Source: Datisca glomerata (Eukaryota; Streptophyta; Magnoliopsida; Cucurbitales; Datiscaceae). Taken from it: 64,000 nt of DNA. The position numbers and the translations under genes are program-made. Each line of letters opens with the position of its first letter. Within the stretch, counting starts at the first letter, position 1. The stretch is taken from positions 62,001 to 126,000 of the forward strand of contig QANY01002362.1 in the NCBI GenBank assembly GCA_003255025.1, written 5' to 3'. The notes below the pieces were generated by a model. The model was not told where the DNA came from. It did no database searches and saw only the letters and a program-made list of their open reading frames with translations. Of the stretch, positions 22,079 through 32,910 are shown piece after piece.

Positions 22079-22369
22079 GAGTTCTGCAACAATGGTCCTT
22101 AGGTTACAATTTCGCGGAGAGGGGAAGAACGAGGAAGAAAAAAATTGGGGTGTAATTGCTGACTGTCTGTTGGGTACAAATTTTGAGTCACGCGGCTTTG
22201 TTTAATTTGCCACGTAACATCACAGTAGGATAAAATTTATGATAGTGTTGTACCTACCGAAACAGTAAACGTGGATCTGTAATATAGAGCGTATACTATT
22301 AATTTTTAAATTAAATGATTGAAAATTAAAATTACTCAAAATTATAGATGATAAAACTATATTTTATCC
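22079..22369 (-). repeat. Right TIR of the MULE
   Basis: Inverse of the left arm, running from GAGTTCTGCAACAATGG at its inner limit to TATATTTTATCC at the tip. Confidence 0.85.
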
Positions 22370-22757
22370 TAAATTTTATATCATTTTTATATAAAATTGT
22401 AATATATCTTTCTTAATTTGTGTTTAATAGCCATAGTTTCTCCTTTTTAAATATTTTTTTACTATATCCATATCAGATAGGTTATGAATTTGAATCATGT
22501 TATCTCTAATCCTCATATTATCAGTGACTTTGAAATAAATTAAAACTACTCAAAATTACAGTAGATAAAACTATATTTTATCCTAAATTTTATATCATTT
22601 TTATATAAAATTGTAATACATCTTTCTTAATTTGTGTTTAATAGTCATAGTTTCCCCTTTTTAAATATTTTTTTACCATATCCATTCCAGATAGGTCACG
22701 AATTCTAATCATGTTATCTCTAATCCTCATATTATCAGTAACTTTGAAAAAAATTAT
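22325..22757 (+). repeat. Tandem duplication, 214-bp period, two copies
   Basis: Copy 1 (22325-22538) contains the last 45 bp of the MULE right arm, its TSD and about 160 bp of flank. Copy 2 (22539-22757) repeats all of it with few changes. Both share ACTATATTTTATCCTAAATT and CATGTTATCTCTAATCCTCA. The duplication therefore happened after the MULE inserted. Confidence 0.88.
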
Positions 22758-22767
22758 TTTTTTTTTA

Positions 22768-23010
22768 GAAAACTACAAACTACACTCTCGAACTATCAAG
22801 TTATTATCATTTATAATTCTGAATTATTATCTTAATCATTTTAAATTTGACATTCCGTCCATAGTATGAAACGACACCGTTAATATTAGTCAAAACGCCG
22901 TGATTTTGATTTTCTAAAATTATAAAAACGCCCATTAAATTACGTTGCTTAACAAGATAACACATTTGATACCCAATGAAGACTACCCAACCCCTTGACA
23001 AAAAAAAAAA
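22768..23010 (+). repeat. Arm of a Mutator-like TIR family (left)
   Basis: This block is the approximate inverse of 37945-38205 over about 240 bp, sharing GAACTATCAAGTTA, TATAATTCTGAA, GTCAAAACG-type and CATTAAA-TACGT blocks. The preceding 9 bases are TTTTTTTTA. It could be the left end of a very large element or a separate relic. Confidence 0.65.
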
Positions 23011-23240
23011 GACTTACCCACCCCGATTGAGCTCGAGAAGAACCGCGCCGCATCCCTGAAGACAACCCACCCCTGAAGACGACGAGCTGAAAATCAAGAC
23101 CAACCCCACGTAGACGAACAAGGGTGGGGTTCATCTTGATTTTCAAAGACAATACTATGAAAGCCAAAGCCACCTCTTTTTCCCTTCCTAGTGCTTCCCC
23201 TGTTTCGTGAAGATGTGTGTGATTTTTTCGAAGAATTTTG

Positions 23241-23325
23241 TGTATGAATTGAAATTAAACATAATGAACATGCTATAAAACATAAAAAATCATATCTGCA
23301 TATTTTTATGAAATTCTATAAATCA

Positions 23326-23365
<40 letters not shown>

Positions 23366-23787
23366 ATTTTGAAATTTATGATAAACATATTTGTATAACT
23401 CGATTGCGAAGACTTACCTGATTCCATAGATAATTGAATCGCAACTTGGAGGATCATATATTCCAAATTGACACAAGTCATTGAATTCTTCTCCAAGATT
23501 CGCTCTTGAAGGAATAGAGATAACTACTCTAAAAAAAGAGGGTTTTCTTGATTGTGTAATTTAGGGATCATAACTCTTATTAATGAATATTGATATTTCT
23601 AAATTTAACTCTTCAACAAATTAAAATATCATTTCTGGTATCTACACATTAATTCTATGATAATTATACCCATAAGTATTAAAACTTTAATTTTTTTAAT
23701 TAGACCACTTTAATTAGGTTTATTTAAAGATAGCACATACCCATTCTATTTAACATATGTGAACCTACATGTTGAATTTTCCGAACA
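23241..23787 (-). repeat. 3' LTR of minus-strand Copia (left copy)
   Basis: On the plus strand it runs TGTATGAATT...CCGAACA, that is TGTTCGG...TTCATACA in element orientation. It contains an (AT)n microsatellite at 23331-23362 that the other LTR lacks. Confidence 0.88.
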
Positions 23788-24194
23788 ATCTCTCACCGGG
23801 CTACATATGTAACCTTGTAAATGTGTTTAACTTATGAGCTCTCAAAATTTGCTATCTTAACCAGAAAGTATATCCGAAACAATCTCGTCCATTTATTATA
23901 TAGACATAAGATCAAAGCGATCTTAGTTACCTTTATTGTAACTAAACTCATCAATGGCCACATATGCCAATTTGATCAAACGACATAAATCAGTCATGGA
24001 TGCGTAGCATGAAAAATTACATGTAATGTGATCTATACATGTCTATTTTCAAATGGTCATACTTTACTTTAGTGGGGTCAACACTAACATATTGTCATAG
24101 AGTGGAGTGAACTGAATAACTTTATTTCTGATTAGAAAATATCAAATACATAAATTTTCAAAAAATACAACAAAAAGCGATAAACAAACTCCCA

Positions 24195-24945
24195 TTAAAC
24201 CATGATATCCTCAAACAACATAACACCCATATGAGTAGTGTGCTCATGAAAGACATTAGGTGGTAATCCCTTAGTGAGCGAATCTGCTATCATGGAGTTT
24301 GTCCCAATATGCTCTATGGACATCTGATCACTCGGTACCCTTTCTTTTACAACCAGAGACTTAATCTCCATATGATTTGACTTAGAGGAGCTCATCTTGT
24401 TGTTGGAATATAAAACTGTTGATTTATTGTCATAATACCACTTTAGTGGTCTTTCAATGTTCTCAACAATGCGCAGCCCAGTGACAAAGTTTCGCAGCCA
24501 TATTTCATGATTGGATGCCTCATAACATGGTACAATTCTCATGAGCATATAATCTTTTGTTGTCTATAAATATCTCATAACTCGTTTAGCTGCTTTCCAA
24601 TGATCCATCCTAGAGTTACTAAGATATCTTCCCAACACACCAACGACGTAGGCAATGTCTGGACGCATACAGACTTGAGCATACATTAGACTCCCGACAG
24701 CAGATCCTTAAGGAATCTTCTGCATTTTCATAGCTTCAAGGCTAGTTTTTGGGCATTGATTGAGACAAAATTTGTCTCCTTTAGCGACGGGGGTTTCACC
24801 TGATTTACAGTCTTGCATGACAAACTTTTTAAGCACTTTTTCTACATAGCTCTTTTGTGAGAATCCAAGAATACCCCGAGAATGATCTCGATATATCTGG
24901 ATCTTTAAAACAAAATAAGCTTCACCAAAATCTTTTGTTCGACAT
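24195..24945 (-). pseudogene. Copia RT 3' end and RNase H remnant
   Basis: In element direction it begins GEAYFVLKIQIYRDHSRGIL, then CQSGETPVAKGDKF-type and [20 protein letters not shown] blocks (RT thumb region). RNase H follows with WYYDNKSTVLYSNN, KSNHMEIKSLVVKERV and IEHIGTNSMIADSLTKGLPP. The palm with YVDD is absent: the reading jumps directly from the integrase-RT linker to this block, so roughly the central RT is deleted. The last 117 codons form one open frame. Confidence 0.85.
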
Positions 24946-25990
24946 TGTCTTGTTCTGATTCTAGATCTACTTCATGATCAATGCCAGAAATGAAAACCTG
25001 CATATTGTCAGACGTAGTACTGTAGTAGAAACTAGAACCAAAGATGATTCCTCCTTAAAGATAATGTCTCTTACTTTATTTCTCCCTCCAAACTCAACGT
25101 CCTCAAAAAATATTGCAGTTCCCATCTCAAAACGATTCCTTAGCATAGGATCATAGAACTTGTACCCTATTGATCGTTCAAAATAACCAATAAAGTATTT
25201 GCTTACTGTTTTGAAGTCTAATTTCTTATCATATGTCCTATAAGGCCTTGTCTCAACTAGACATCTACAAATGTGAAAAAAATTTATACTAGGCTTTTTG
25301 CCTATCGAAAGCTCATAAGGTGTTTTAGCAACTGCTTTAGTTGGTACTCTATTAAGGATATAAGCTGTTGTCTTTAATTTCTCTCACCACAATGATTCTA
25401 GTAAGGAAGAATGACTTACCATACTCCTCACCATGTCCTTAAGGATTTTGTTTTGTCTCTCAGCAACACCATTAATGCTAGGTGAACTAGGCATGGTGTA
25501 CTGTGGGACTATTCCACATTCCTCTAGGAATTGGGCAAATGGCCATGGACGTTGTTCTCCTAAACTGTCAGATCTAGCATAATATTCACAACCACGGTCA
25601 GATCTAACACTCTTAATCCTTTTGTCGAGCTGGTTCTCAACTTCAGCCTTAAATTTCTTGAACACGTCCAAGGATTCTAATTTATCATGAATGAGAAATA
25701 GGTAACCATATCTCGAGTAGTTGTCTATGAATGTTATAAAATCTTGTTGACCATTCCACGAAGCCTTAGGGAATGGCCTACATATATCTGTATGAATCAA
25801 CTCTAAGACGTATGTTGCTCTATTGGCACCTACTTTCTTTTATTTGGTATGTTTTCCCTTGATACACTTAATACAGACATTAAGGTCTGAAAAATCATGG
25901 GATCCTAAAACGTCATCTGACACAAGCCTCTGAATTCTCGTTTTGGAGATATGACCTAAGCGTTTGTGCTAAATTATGGCTGAATTTTCT
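24946..25990 (-). pseudogene. Copia integrase remnant with intact core
   Basis: The integrase core lies in an open frame of 138 codons (25384-25800). It has HTDICRPFPKASW, FITFIDNYSRYGYLFLI, VRSDRGCEYYARS and NGVAERQNKILKDMVRSM, so the catalytic Asp, Asp and Glu are all present. Upstream is a zinc-finger relic with CIKCIKGKHTK. Downstream, in broken frames, are RPYRTYDKKLDFKTVSKYF and NRFEMGTAIFFEDVEFGG, the usual C-terminal blocks. Stops separate the core from the rest. Confidence 0.85.
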
Positions 25991-26469
25991 TCATTAATTT
26001 TTCTTTTAGTATCTCATGATTCCACATGCAAGGCTTTCACTATAAGATGTATTAATATCAAGCAGATATAAGTTATTAGAAACATTAAGAAAACTAGTAC
26101 CGACAAGATTTAAATTTATTAATAAATTAAACTAATTGTCTCTAAATGAACAATAATAACCTGATTTGTCCAACTTAGAAACAGAAACCGAATTCCGTCT
26201 AAATGACCGTACAACACAAGTATCAAATCAATCCAAATAAAATCCAGTTTTCAATTACAACTTAAAATGCCCAATAGAATCTACTTCTATTGATTCTACA
26301 TCTCCTACGTAGATGTATCTTTCAGCATCAGTTGGATTTCGATAGTTCAGGCAACTCTGCATAGAAACATTTATGTGAGTAGAGGCATTGAAATCTAACT
26401 ACCAAGTGTATCTAGGTGCTAAAGCCAAATTCACCTCAGAACAGACCAAAGCAATAGACTTACCTTTCT

Positions 26470-26690
26470 TTACACGCTAAGCGTGATATTTGTCACAATC
26501 ATTCTTACATGTCCAGGTTTTCCATAAAAGAAATGACCATCATTTTCCTTACGTTGTTTCTTTTCCACTGGACTCTTAGCAGCTTTTTTATCCTTCTTTC
26601 TCCTTTTGTCTTTGTCCTTAAAGGTGCTAGCCAAATGAGCACTTTCAGTATGGTTATGATTCATTCTCTCTTCTTTTTGCACACAATATG
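26470..26690 (-). pseudogene. Copia gag C-terminal fragment with zinc knuckle
   Basis: Lysine-rich KDKDKRRKKDKKAAKSP is followed by HFFYGKPGHVRMIVTNI, where the family has CFFCGKPGHVKKDC. The knuckle cysteines are mutated. The N-terminal gag domain expected to the right is missing. Confidence 0.75.
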
Positions 26691-26699
26691 ATATGAAAT

Positions 26700-27530
26700 G
26701 AGCTCCTTGAGAGTATATTCCACCTTCTGACAGTTAAACAAATTAATTCAAATTTTTAGATTGAGAGTATATTACATCACAGATGTGTGTGTAATTCAAC
26801 CAAATATTAACCTTCCTTCGGGCTGGCTAATACCCGCATGAATTTACACACACATAAACATCAAACATCTTCATGAATAACTCACAAGAGAGGCCACGTT
26901 GATGACATCTTGCTTCAATTAGCTTATTCGGAATATTCAATAACCATAATTAATCCTTAAAGACTTACCAAAGTAATTGAATTTAATTGAAACAAAAATG
27001 TACCTTAATAAAATAGAATTAAACAAATTAATTCAAAATTTTTATTAATTACTTGTAGCGGTGCTACAGTACCGCACCCGAGAATGAGGGAATTCAAATT
27101 CCAGTTTTTTTTTGTATGTACCGCAAGAAACTGAAAATTTCTGTTTCTGTACGGTACCTGCGAGGTAGGTGATAATTACTCTGAATTGGTACTGATACCG
27201 CAAAGTAGGGAATCATCCCTGCACAGGTACAGTGCCGTGAAGCACCTGATAAGTTCCAATCCCCTTTTTCTCCAAAATCACCTGCGGCAGTTTCTTCAAT
27301 GGCTCTCACGCCGTTTTTTTTTAATTTTCTTAAACCATTGATTATCAACATAAAATCATCAAAACTCAACATGGATATGCAATTCACATAACATAATCAC
27401 ACTTGCATATTAATCATTCATCATAAACATCAAAATATCAAAAATCCTTAAATTCTTAGATTGAAAGAATCTTAATTTCAGATTTTAAACTTTAATCTTC
27501 TAAAAAAATCAATAATGGAGGACTCTGTTA
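26700..27530. other. Copia leader/gag region, not recognisable
   Basis: Inside the element, between gag fragment and 5' LTR. It contains a near-repeat ACAAATTAATTCAAA (26737 and 27014 areas) and a palindromic patch around CGGTGCTACAGTACCGC (27060-27076). A 97-codon minus-strand ORF (27094-27387) shows no family motifs. Confidence 0.5.
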
Positions 27531-27534
27531 CTCT

Positions 27535-28046
27535 TGTAGGTATTAAAATTAAAAATAATAAACATGTTATATAACACAAATAATCATATCTGTATATTTT
27601 TATAAAAATTTTCAAACCCTAATCTTCAATAAATATGCCATTTTGATTTTTATAAGAAACAGATTCGTATAACTCGATTGCGGAAGACTTATCTAATTTC
27701 ATGGATAATTGAATCGCAAATTGAAAGATCAGATCTTCTAAATTGACACAAGTCTTAGAGTCTTCTCTAGGATTCTCTCTTGAAGAAATATAGATAACTA
27801 CTCTAAGAAAAATATAGTTTTCTTGCTTGTGTAATTTTGAGACCGTAACCCTTATTAATAAATATTGATATTTCTAAATTTGGCACTTCAATAAATTAAA
27901 ATATCATTTCTATATCTATACATTAATTTCATGATAATTATACCCATAAGTTTTAAAACTTTAATTTTTTAATTAGGTTTGTTCAAAGATAGCACATAGT
28001 CGTTTTATTTAACATATGTGATCCTACAAGTTGAATTTTTTTAAAA
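27535..28046 (-). repeat. 5' LTR of minus-strand Copia (right copy)
   Basis: Plus strand TGTAGGTATT...TTTAAAA. It aligns along its length with the left LTR, and the terminal CCGAACA has decayed to TTTAAAA, which would have destroyed the TG terminus. Confidence 0.88.
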
Positions 28047-28051
28047 TTTTG

Positions 28052-28960
28052 AGGTTTTTGGTTTGATACGGAGTTTAAGTTAGGGAAGAGGAATCTGCAG
28101 TGAGATGTGATTTGAAGGCATTTACGAAAATGCTTCTGAAATTGTAGCTTGATTTGAGTATAACGTTGTAAGCTGTTGCGATATTGATTTTCCACCTCTC
28201 CGTCTCTCCGTTTTTATTTTCTTTTTTGAAATTCCTTAGGAAATTTGACGTGATCTTGGATAATTTGATTTTTTTATCCTCCATTTTCTGTGAAATGGAA
28301 ATTTATATGCTGTTTGATATGCAATATTGAGTGGTTTAACTAGTGAAATGAAATATATTGAAGCCTTTACCATTTTTTTGCACTGTTTTATGAAAATTTC
28401 TTTGAAGGAAACACTGTTACTTGCATTTCAACTTTTATACTTTCACTTTGCTTGAATATATACTTTAAGACCTCAAATCACAGGATAGGCAAAAATCGAA
28501 CCAATCAGTAGGCCATACCTTCCGCGCCCTATGACAAAAGCGGTGTTCTGCTTTAAAAGCAGAAAAATGGCTCTGTCAGTGAAAAATTTCGATAACTCCA
28601 TGGCCGAGCTCACTCGAGCAGGGGTGGGGTTCAGGGATTCTATTGATTTTCTTGCTGTTAATCGTGGGGTGGGGCTTCGTCTCTACTGCTCGGGGTGGGA
28701 GTTTTAAAACACGTTTTTGCAGAACTATACCCTGTACCACTAACAACTCACACTCTTTCTTCATCTTCCATATTCATTGCTCTCCCTTATTTTCCCCATA
28801 AACTCATTTGTACCCATAAATTTCCATTTTCTCGAAAATCTTCTTCAACATAATCTATAATAGAAAATCGAAAGACTGAATCTATGTGCATACTGCTAGA
28901 AAATAATAAAATTCACATAAAACAACAACTAAACACAACAAAAATGGTAAAAAAAGACAA
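28052..28960. other. Intergenic, no gene recognised
   Basis: Interrupted sequence continuing the flank of the Copia insertion. A stretch near 28700 (TTTTTGCAGAACTATACCC) resembles the inner part of the TIR family at 37.9 kb. Nothing else could be assigned. Confidence 0.45.
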
Positions 28961-28977
28961 TACGTAGAGAGAGAATG

Positions 28978-29095
28978 AGTTTTGTTAATTTTAATGAATT
29001 TTATTAATTTTTGTGGGTTTTGTTAACATTTGTTAATTTTATTGAATTTTGTTAATTTTTGTAGGTTTTGTTAATTTTGGTGGATTTTCTTAATT
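28978..29095 (+). repeat. Minisatellite of TTTTGTTAATTTT-type units
   Basis: TTTTGTTAATTTT(A/G)(T/G)TG(A/G)ATTTT-like units recur about six times with drift. It is followed by a (GA)n tract at 29108-29130. Confidence 0.75.
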
Positions 29096-29193
29096 GATAG
29101 AGAATGTAGAGAGAGAGAGAGAGAGAGTTAAGAAAGAGAGAAAACATCAAGAGAGATAGAGAGATGATATACGACGCATGTGTACACATCGTA

Positions 29194-29253
29194 TAGTCTA
29201 CATGATGACTACACGATACTCGTGCACCCATAACGTAGTCATCATGTAGACTA
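29194..29253. repeat. Perfect 18-bp inverted repeat with 24-base loop
   Basis: TAGTCTACATGATGACTA (29194-29211) and its exact reverse complement (29236-29253). Further degenerate copies of the arm follow to about 29308, so it sits in a small cluster of palindromic ACTACA/TGTAGT motifs. Confidence 0.85.
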
Positions 29254-29527
29254 CAAGATGACTACACTATGGGTACCCGGTCATCGCGTAGCCATCATGT
29301 GGACTACTTAAGCCAAAACTACTTGTTCAAAATCATTATTTTATATACCTGTGCCATGTAAAGAACCCTTGAAGTATGACCATTGAGCTCTGCCATCTTC
29401 ACCATTGATGGGTATTTCCAAAGAGTTAACTGATTGTTAACGAACCCATTATTGTGGTCCTTAGATTGTATTTGGAGTAATCTAAGCCACACAAAGCCCA
29501 AGCAGGTAGTTTTTTTTAGTTTTTTTG

Positions 29528-30102
29528 TTCATCAAATACGTACTGGGGTTCACCAAATATGTACTAAGATTCACTAATTACATAGTGGGGTTCTCCAAAT
29601 ACGTACAAAATAATAATTCTTGGAGGGGTTCATCAATTACGTGTTGTGGTTCACCAATTACGTAGCGGGGTTCACCAATTACGTAGCGGGGTTCACCAAT
29701 TACGAATTGGGATTCACCAATTACGTAGTGGAGTTCACCAAATACTTATGAAAGAATAATTCTTGGAGGGTTTCACCAATTACGTACTCGGGTTCACCAA
29801 TTACGTAGTGGGGCTCACCAATTACGTAGTTGGGTTCACTAAATACGTACAAAAGAATAATTCTCGGAGGGGTTCACCAATTACGTGTTGGAGTTCACCA
29901 ATTACGTAGTAGGATTCACTAAATACGTACAAAATAATAATTTTGGAGGGGTTCACCAATTATGTACTAGGGTTCAACAATGACGTAGTGGGGTTCACCA
30001 AATACGTACAAATTAATAAATCATGGAGGAGTTCACCAAATACGTACTAGGATTTACCAATTACGTACTGGGGTTCATCAATTATGTACTAGGGTTCACC
30101 AA
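29528..30102 (+). repeat. Tandem array GGGTTCACCAATTACGTAGT (about 21-24 bp)
   Basis: More than 20 copies of GG(G/A)(G/T)TTCACCAA(T/A)TACGTA(C/G)T occur. Every few units a longer spacer, ACAAA(A)TAATAATTCTTGGAGG, is inserted, giving a higher-order pattern. Confidence 0.88.
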
Positions 30103-30448
30103 CCTATCCCAACGGTTTCTCTAACCAATATCGACGGTTTTGGGCATAATACCGACAGTTTTGGGCCCCATACTTACAGTTTTGGTCTCAATACCGGCGG
30201 TTCCTGGCATTTGCTTTTCCTTTTTTGGTGGTTTTATTATTTTTTCGGCAATTTTGCATCAATACAATGGTTTTTAGTACCTTTTTATAATGGTCTTTCA
30301 ACAAATTTGATTTTTTTAATTGATCAAGGTATGCTAGATGAATCACAAACAAATTTATTCATATCATAAATGCTTAAGAATGTATTATTGATTATATTGT
30401 TGTCATTTTACAACAAGTCTTAAGTAAAATAATCTTCCCCCACTACAT
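30103..30448. other. Spacer between the inverted arrays
   Basis: Contains several dispersed (T/C)CGACGGTTTTGGGC-like motifs (30125-30230) and AT-rich DNA with no gene. Confidence 0.5.
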
Positions 30449-30738
30449 TTTAGAAGAACACCTCGAAGAATGATTAATTTTGTACGTGAAATATTTTGGT
30501 GAACTCCTCGAAAAATGATTGATTTTGTACGTAAAATATTTTGGTGAACCCCTCCAAGAATGATTGATTTTGTACTTGAAATATTTTGGCGAACCCCTCC
30601 AAGAATGATTAATTTTATATGTGATATATTTTGGTGAACCCCTCCAAGAATGATCAATTTTGTACGTGAAATATTTTGGTGAACCCCAAATACATACAAA
30701 ATAATGATTCTTGGAGGGGTTCACCAAATACGTACTAC
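30449..30738 (-). repeat. Tandem array, 45-bp unit, inverse of the 29.5-kb array
   Basis: About five units of AAGAATGATT(A/G)ATTTTGTAC, then GTGAAATATTTTGGTGAACC, then CCTCC. Read on the minus strand, each unit is GGAGGGGTTCACC...ACGTACAAAAT...ATTCTT, the same sequence family as the array upstream. At the right end one unit reverts to the plus orientation. The 45-bp period keeps two minus-strand frames open (98 and 94 codons), an artefact of period 15 codons. Confidence 0.85.
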
Positions 30739-31499
30739 CAAATCGTCATACCTAATAGGCAAATCGCCTATTTTTAGCCCATAAACGTCATTCTGAAGGT
30801 GGTAATCGCATCGTCAAAGCCAAACGCTAGTTTTATACCTCCTATCGCTTGTTTCATTCCTAAAAGCCATGTATAAATAGACGATCGCTAGTCTCTATCT
30901 CAATCGTCATTTTTTGGGCCTAATCGCCATTTATATGGCTTTGATAGCCATTATTTACAATCAACCGTAAAATTGATATTTTTATAATTATTTACCGTAC
31001 ACTGAAAAAATCATTGATAAAAATAGAACAAACTCGTTATTTCAATGCAAACATTCATGATACTCACATTTTTATGTGAAATTAGATTGGATTAATTAAG
31101 AATTCCTAATACAATTGAACATTTATTCATAAACTCGTTAAAAGTTATCATTGATAATGTTGTTATGCTTTTGTGACAAGTATCGAGCGACACGAGTTTT
31201 CACCATATATAAATATAGTTCGCGATGTTATGATGGTTGGTAAATCCAATTTATCGGTTTGACGTATACGTATAATCGTTAATGCCAGATTCTATATATA
31301 AATTGAATATATTCGCTTAAACTTTTAAATTGAATATTGAAATTTGAAATTTTAACCTTTATTTTATAAATTATAACCTCCTAAAATTTGAAAAACAACC
31401 TATTTACGTTGTAATTAAGCGTATAAAAACCCTAAAAATTAAAAGGGATGGGAATTACGGAAAATCCCAAAATTAAGACCGAGCAGCTTTTGGGCCTCC

Positions 31500-31755
31500 G
31501 AAAGTACTTAAAACAGTATTTTTAGACCCGAAACTTGGCTGCAATAGGTGAACCCGATTGTAGTTAGATCTCCGAATAAGCTTCGATTTGATATCTTACG
31601 GCCCACGTGATTCCACCCGAGTCAAAAGTTACGCCCTCCAGATGTTGACATGCACGTGTCACAATCCAATAGGGAGTATTGAGATCAAACGCATTTGTGT
31701 ATGGCGTTTGGGGCTCAAATCTGTTCAGTAGGCCCCAAACACCAGTCATGGTAGC
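31500..31755. repeat. Satellite-like monomer family (about 188 bp), copy 1
   Basis: Shares with 46145-46357 the blocks TCTC(C/A)GAATAAGCTT-like, TTTGATATCTTAC, GGCCC(A/G)(C)GTG(A/G)TTCCACC and the spaced ATGC(A/G)CGTG. About one and a half monomers are present. The flanks are unrelated. Confidence 0.65.
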
Positions 31756-31789
31756 GAATCACCATGTAGTGATGACTTTTATGTCCCCA

Positions 31790-32900
31790 TTGTAGCGTTT
31801 GACTCTTAACGATTTTCATACACACTTAACTATATTCACACTTAAACATTTTCACACACTTGACAATTTTCTTACACTTAATCAAACTTAGTCATTTTCA
31901 CAAATTTGATTATTTTCACACATTTAACCATTTTCACACAGTTATTTTTAAACACTTAGTCATTTTCATAAACTTTCTTATTTTCACATTTAACCATTTT
32001 CACACACTTGGTTATTTTTTACACATTTAACCATTTTCATACCCTTAACCATTTTAACATACTTAGTCATTTTCATGTGCTTAGTTTTTTTTATAACTTA
32101 ACTATTTTTACAACTTAATCATTTAACACACTTGGTCATTTCTTCATTGCCAAACGCTAGTTTAATGGCTCCAATTGCTAAGTGACATTTTCACACACTT
32201 AGCAATTTTTGTAACTTAGCCAATTTCACACACTTAAACATTTTCATACACTTAGACATTTTCGCATACTTTATCATAGTCGATAAATTATATATTCACA
32301 CACTTGATCATTTTCACACATTTTCATATATTTATCATTTTCATGTAGTTGTTTTGCTATACTTGATCATTTTTACACACTAAGCCTTTTTACACGCTTA
32401 ACCATATTTTCATGCACTAAGACATTTTTCACATTCACTTAGCCATTTCTACAATTTTCACATACACTTCACAATTTTCATTCACTTAGTAATTTTCTTT
32501 CTCTTTGTTATTTTTATGTACTTGTTTGTCACTTAGCCATATTTTCATGCACTTAGAAATTTTCTCTACTTTGTCATTTTCATGTACGTGTTTTGATGGA
32601 ACTCAACTATTTTCATGTACTTAATCATTTTCACAATGTAGCCTTTTTGACATAAGTGTTTTGATACACTTAACTATTTTTATACACTTAGTCATTTTCA
32701 CATGCTTGGTCATTTTCATACATTTAACTATTTTTACACAGTTAGTCATTTTCATACACTTGTCAATTTTCATACACCTATTTTCACATGTACTTGGTCA
32801 TTCTTATTCATTTCTTCAAGCTCTCTTCAAAAACTTCACATACTTCATCATATTCATACTCTTAGCCATTTTTATATACTTGATCATTTTCACATACTAA
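31790..32900 (+). repeat. Degenerate AT-rich array, about 20-bp unit TTTTCACACACTTAGTCA
   Basis: Several dozen drifting copies of (A/C)TTTTCA(C/T)A(C/T)ACTTA(G/A)(C/T)CA occupy 1.1 kb. The two apparent plus-strand ORFs near 32.7 kb (HLVIFIHLTIF-like) are translations of the repeat. Confidence 0.88.
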
Positions 32901-32910
32901 TCCCATTGTA

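Larger units (their letters stand above)
20940..22369. mobile_element. Mutator-like element (MULE) with long TIRs, no transposase
   Basis: The two ends are inverted copies of each other over about 280 bp. A perfect 9-bp direct repeat TAAATTTTA lies immediately outside both ends (20931-20939 and 22370-22378), the TSD length typical of Mutator elements. The internal 870 bp has no transposase. It resembles a plant 5' UTR and first intron (pyrimidine-rich start, repeated GGGTTTGAGATCTGAG, T-rich body), so it may be a captured gene fragment as in Pack-MULEs; the source gene is not recognised. Confidence 0.85.
23241..28046 (-). mobile_element. Copia LTR retrotransposon, minus strand, internally deleted
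   Basis: LTRs of about 547 and 512 bp flank a minus-strand internal region with gag zinc knuckle, integrase, RT remnant and RNase H. TTTTG lies directly outside both ends (23236-23240 and 28047-28051), a 5-bp TSD. The polypurine tract in element orientation reads CCGGTGAGAGAT next to the 3' LTR. A decayed initiator-Met PBS (GTAACAGAGTCC) lies next to the 5' LTR. Most of gag and the RT palm are missing. Confidence 0.9.

Noticed and set aside
29528..30102. CRISPR-like array
   Set aside because: Units are contiguous and degenerate without unique spacers, and the window is plant nuclear DNA.
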